Below are positions 26,310-29,501 of a stretch of DNA of 29,501 nt, one piece after another. The position numbers were made by a program, and so were the translations under genes. The stretch comes from Mikrocytos mackini. Lineage: Eukaryota > Endomyxa > Ascetosporea > Mikrocytida > Mikrocytiidae. The stretch lies in NCBI GenBank assembly GCA_030180075.1, contig JASNJN010000037.1, positions 1 through 29,501 of the forward strand, given 5' to 3'. Position 1 is the first letter of the stretch; every line of letters begins with the position of its first letter. A model generated the notes under the pieces. The model ran no database searches. It worked only from the letters and a program-made list of their open reading frames with translations, and was not told the DNA's origin.

Positions 26310-26640
26310 CGCATAAAATTTTGTATGTGTCTCACAATACTTCGAATATCCACAAATCCTTCAAATTTTATTTCTTTTATATATTATCTAGATCTATCAC
26401 GAAAATAGCCATAAACATCTTCAAAGTAATATAAACCAATTTATGTGTTGTGTATTGAACATGTTCAGAAATTCAATTTATATCTGAAACTTTGAATAAA
26501 TGACAAAACAGAGTTTTAATTCCCAGGTTTATTAAGCAAATATCATACAAATGGCACAATATAGCTGCTAAAATAGTTAGAATAGAAGTATTTTTCGCGA
26601 TTTTGAAAAATCAGTTAAATTTTTAATTTCGTTCAAAAAC
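26310..26640 (+). repeat. Dispersed repeat, family E copy 1 (partial)
   Basis: This segment aligns by eye with 28852-29170 in the same orientation. A 28-bp block is identical (26363-26390 versus 28908-28935), and others follow (AGTAATATAAA, TTATGTGTTGTGTA, TTCAGAAATTCA, then a CATTTTGAAAAA-like stretch). Its left margin GCATAAAATTTTGTATGTGT with CTCA matches the decayed subterminal GCCTCAAAATCTTGTGTGTG of copy 2. The right end is not recognisable. Confidence 0.75.
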
Positions 26641-27127
26641 ACTTAAAATGGAAATATATACTAAGTATGAATTGCCAGCCATATTTTAAAGTCCGTTTTA
26701 ATTAAAATTAATTTATCCTCATTGTTGCCGTGTAATTTTAACATTCTCTTATTAGTTAGGTTGTATAAATTCCGGATATAATGATATTCCATTTTTGAAA
26801 CTTTCCATAATTGAATTTAGTAATTATGTTTGCGAACTATATTGTTTCACTTTTCGTATATTATATTCGCTAAATTATTAAAAGGTTTTGCTACCAGATT
26901 TAAGTCTGACGATTTAGAAGGACAATCGAGTTTGTCTATGTTGTTCGTTATAAAATATTCCTTCAAAAGTTTGTCTGTATGGATTCTGACATGGTCTTGT
27001 TGTCATATTAATCATGATTTAGGCAATTTAGTCTGACTAATGTTAAAACTTTCGAATGAATAAATTCTTGTATTTACCGTTTTAAATTGTCCATCCAATC
27101 CAATACATGCTGGATAGCCCTCATAAC
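26641..27127. other. AT-rich gene-free stretch
   Basis: About 490 bp between two repeats. A 68-codon open frame (26830-27036, plus) exists but shows no recognisable protein features; I do not call it a gene. TCTCAT/GCC-type motifs and hairpins were not evident. Confidence 0.4.
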
Positions 27128-27549
27128 TAGGCTCCCAAAAAGAAATTTTCAAAACTCAATATTGGTATTATTGTGTTGTTTTAATGCTGTATAATCAATT
27201 TCAAGTCCCGTAAAGCCTCTAGTAACGATATTTAAAAGTTATAAAGGCGATAGGGTAAAGTTGGGCATTTTAAAAGTAAATTGTAATATATGGCAATTTG
27301 AAATAATAAATCGAATTATTTGAGTTGAAAATCTATTAAAATTCTATCAAATATTTTTGAAGCAAAACCGAAAAATTAAACATGTCATATTTATTATCAT
27401 TATTAATACAAAATTAGATTAATTTCGTCGCTTCGATCCATTTATGGGTGAAATTAATTCAATTTGATAATAAAATAGCTGAATTTTATTGTTTTGGAGG
27501 TAATTTAGCGTAAATAATGTATTTTTAAGGGAAATTTCTGGGAGCCGTA
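27128..27549. mobile_element. hAT-like MITE, family B copy 2, decayed
   Basis: This 422-bp segment is collinear with 25051-25520 in the same orientation: TAGGCTCCCAAAAAG at the left, shared blocks CGATATTTAAAAG, GAATTATTTGAG and CATATTTATTATCATTATTAATA-like text, and TTTCTGGGAGCCGTA at the right. It differs by many substitutions and small deletions. The flanks (CTCATAAC left, GCCATGGC right) do not form a duplication, so the copy is old or was rearranged. Confidence 0.8.
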
Positions 27550-27681
27550 GCCATGGCCAACAATAGCCCATGGGTTGATTTCATTAAACAATTCTTCTTC
27601 TGATGATTATTTATATTGTGGAAGTGAGTCTTTGTGAAATTTATATACATTGTATTTCTATATAGATCTCCAAACCTTATA

Positions 27682-28409
27682 TTACTTAATAAGGAGGTCG
27701 AAAAGTTTAAAACATTACCTGGGTATCCTGAAGAGTGCAACACGAGCCCAGGATGGAGGTGAAAAGCCCGAAGTTGCAACAACTAGCACGACAAGGGCTC
27801 CACATTTCTCCCGGCCTTCAAAACGGCCAATAATCCAACCCTTGTCTGGCCCTTATTAGGGAGACAATAAAGCCGGACGGGGAACCAAGTTTGTATGTCC
27901 CCGTCATTAACGCTTTAACGCGAGGCCTCAAGGACCACAATAAAAAGACGGGTCCGGAATCAATTCATGATTCCCTGGCCATAGGCCCGGTAAACCGCCC
28001 AAAGGGAAGGTGAACCATGAATACCAGTTCTCAACGAGAAGGTGGTGAAACTTTGCGACAACCCCTTGGGCTCATCGCATAGACCTAAAGGTCTCCGTTT
28101 TATTTTACCCTTGGTGAATAAACGGAGTGGTATCACTAGATACCTCAGCGATCTGGCAAATAATACCCCAGCCACCTGGCCATTCCTTACACGCTGAAAA
28201 CCCCAAAAGGAGAAGAATAGGTGAAAGTATGTGATTTTGGCCGGCTGATCTAGAAACCCTTTCGGGGTTATCGCAGGGCCTTAAACGGCGCTGGGGAACC
28301 AGGAGTAGGAGGCTAGGGAGATCCAAAGTGAACCACCAAGTTGGAATGGAATCCATTGGTTTCACAGGGAAGGGCTGAAGTGGCCAGGCGACAGTGCCTT
28401 AGTTAATAA
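27682..28409. other. GC-rich island made of a chain of short hairpins
   Basis: About 700 bp that stand out by composition (near half G+C against about a quarter to a third around it). By eye they contain successive stems: GGCC-TTCAAAAC-GGCC (27810-27825), GACGGGGAAC...GTCCCCGTC (27876-27905), GGAATCA-ATTCA-TGATTCC (27956-27974), CGG-TAAA-CCG, TTCTC-AAC-GAGAA (28028-28040), AGACCT-AA-AGGTCT (28080-28093), CCGTTT...AAACGG (28097-28126), AACCC-TTTC-GGGGTT (28255-28270) and GGC-GACAGT-GCC near 28386-28397. The margins carry near-identical 11-mers TTACTTAATAA (27682-27692) and TTAGTTAATAA (28399-28409), and a TAATAATAATTAATTA-like tail follows. Short open frames on both strands look accidental. 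I do not recognise it: it could be a retroposed structured RNA, a SINE-like or LINE 5'/3' fragment, or an uncharacterised non-coding RNA gene. Confidence 0.5.
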
Positions 28410-28780
28410 TAATTAATTATGGTTTAAAATTGTCAATGTTCAATATTAAAATGACTAAATTTAATATTGTGAAAATTTATGAAAATATATTCTGTTTAAA
28501 ATTTACTAATGAATTTTTAATCTAACAAACAACACAGAATTCCCCCAAATATGTGAAATTTATAGAAATTTTTGATCCCAAGTGATTTGTTTTATTTGGT
28601 GTGGTTTCTAAGATAGGATATGGCATTTTGAAGAAATTTTTAAATCCAAGCATGAATTGCTTTTGAAACAGTATTTTTGTTGAAACAAAATTCGAAATTT
28701 ACAAAGAAATACCATATCAAATGTTTAATAAGCTTTAGTCACTTTTCAAAAATTAATTATGTTTTATAAATGTTAATAGG
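28410..28780. other. AT-rich gene-free stretch
   Basis: About 370 bp between the GC-rich island and the family E element. No gene, hairpin or similarity to other repeats seen apart from the A/T tail of the island at its start. Confidence 0.4.
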
Positions 28781-28788
28781 CTACAATT

Positions 28789-29372
28789 GAATTTGCCTCA
28801 AAAAGTGTGTAATTGCCTCAAAAGTGTGTAAATTGCCTCAAAAATGTGTATATGCCTCAAAATCTTGTGTGTGCCTCATACGAGTTAAAGATACCCCAAC
28901 ATCTTTAAAATTTTATTTCTTTTATATATTATCTATATCTATCCTACAACTAGCCATACACACTTTCAAAGTAATATAAAATAAATTTATGTGTTGTGTA
29001 ATGAAAATTTTCAGAAATTCATTTTTATATGTAACGTAGGATAAATATCAAAATCGGAGTTTACATAGAAAAGTTTCTCAAACAAATATCGCTCAGATTG
29101 CTGAATATAACGTTTAAAACAAATTAGAAGTTTTGTTTCACCATTTTGAAAAAATCGGTTCTTCGCCCAAAATAATAAGGTTTTACAGATTAACTGGACT
29201 TATAGAACAAGTAAACATCTAAAAACATACCGATTTAAACTCTACTGCATTCTAACAAGTATTATTTTCATAATTTTAATCCTTGTAGTCTATTAAAAAA
29301 TTTTATTTTGAGGCCACAGCACAAATGAGGCACTCACAAGATTTTGAGGCAAATGAACATTTTTTAAGGCAA
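28789..29372. mobile_element. Family E element with GCCTCA-rich inverted termini, copy 2
   Basis: The left end has five tandem units of the type TTGCCTCAAAAAGTGTGTAA (28792-28883, last units degenerate). The right end (29305-29372) has the inverse motifs: TTTTGAGGC three times and TAAGGCAA at the very end. The inner unit of the left (TGCCTCAAAATCTTGTGTG with TGCCTCAT) matches the right end's inverse almost exactly, so the termini are true inverted repeats. Flanks CTACAATT (28781-28788) and CTACATTT (29373-29380) match at 7 of 8 positions, a possible target duplication. The interior shares over 300 bp with 26310-26640. No transposase frame, so it is a non-autonomous DNA transposon of unclear superfamily. 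Confidence 0.68.
28792..28883 (+). repeat. Tandem GCCTCA repeat
   Basis: Five spaced copies of GCCTCAAAA-type text with a period of about 19-20 bp, joined by GTGTGTAA-like spacers. They form the left subterminal part of the family E element and are mirrored, inverted, at its right end. Confidence 0.85.
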
Positions 29373-29380
29373 CTACATTT

Positions 29381-29501
29381 GTAACCATTCTTAATACTGT
29401 TTTCATCTATATTTATCATTTAATGATCCATTCTTATTCTCGGTTAATTNANNTTTGTTTTCTTTTTTTTCTTTTTGTTTTCGTTTGTTTTCGTTTATTT
29501 T
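29381..29501. other. Low-complexity sequence with ambiguous bases
   Basis: The last 120 bp are T-rich, with TTTTCGTTTG-like repetition, and three N calls at about 29450-29453. This suggests a contig end or poorly resolved low-complexity region. Confidence 0.7.

Noticed and set aside
27650-28365. Open frames of 69-86 codons in the GC-rich island, both strands
   Set aside because: They overlap each other and the hairpins, lack recognisable motifs and are expected by chance in GC-rich sequence with few stops.
27682-28409. Hammerhead, HDV-like ribozyme, group I/II intron or rRNA
   Set aside because: I looked for the CUGANGA...GAAA core, an HDV-type nested pseudoknot, a domain V hairpin and conserved rRNA blocks and saw none convincingly.
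28792-28883. CRISPR-like array of regularly spaced GCCTCA repeats
   Set aside because: Repeats are too short, spacers are near-identical and short, and the motifs recur inverted at the other end of a transposon; the context is eukaryotic.
1-29501. tRNA genes
   Set aside because: I looked for B-box-like GGTTCGANTCC text on both strands; the only near hits fall inside coding sequence without a cloverleaf.

Overview
The window looks like a piece of an AT-rich, compact eukaryotic nuclear genome, most probably of a parasitic unicellular lineage such as a transposon-rich microsporidian; that placement is inference. Ten host-type genes (importin alpha, a P4-type flippase, eIF3b, an inositol-pentakisphosphate 2-kinase, a CTL/SLC44 transporter, a UMP-CMP/adenylate-type kinase and others) run as single uninterrupted reading frames with no visible introns. 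Divergent starts lie 8 and 73 bp apart, convergent stops 63-79 bp apart, and AATAAA signals touch or overlap some stop codons. An AAATTT box precedes eight of ten start codons. The standard genetic code is used.

Layout. 1-4290 is transposon graveyard: the end of a pogo-like inverted-repeat element (1-44), a broken hAT-type transposase on the minus strand (47-687), and a decayed Ty3/gypsy gag-pol relic (1050-4290) split by a 202-bp hAT-type MITE. 4425-21775 is the gene-dense core: IPK1-like (-), Vps54-like (+), importin alpha (-), P4-ATPase (-), eIF3b (+), SANT/Myb-like (-), membrane-anchored protein (-), NMP kinase (+), a short ORF plus TraX-like membrane protein (+), and a CTL-like transporter (-). 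Likely roles cover nuclear import, translation initiation, InsP6 synthesis, lipid asymmetry, Golgi tethering and nucleotide metabolism; they are a housekeeping set, not an operon or a dedicated pathway.

22018-29501 is gene-poor. It holds a second, different retroelement integrase relic (minus strand, 22018-22933) cut by the same MITE family, a 575-bp pogo-like element, a third decayed MITE copy, a hAT-like element with a second hAT-like element nested in it, a further copy of the nested one, two copies of another repeat family whose termini carry clustered GCCTCA motifs, and a roughly 700-bp GC-rich island (27682-28409) made of a chain of short hairpins, which I cannot identify.

The most interesting points are the GC-rich hairpin island, the bacterial-type TraX-like gene whose upstream ORF is joined or separated by one base in an A9 run, the several unrelated non-autonomous DNA transposon families with intact 8-bp target duplications (two inserted into retroelement relics), and the shared AAATTT start-proximal box. 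I found no tRNA, rRNA or CRISPR.
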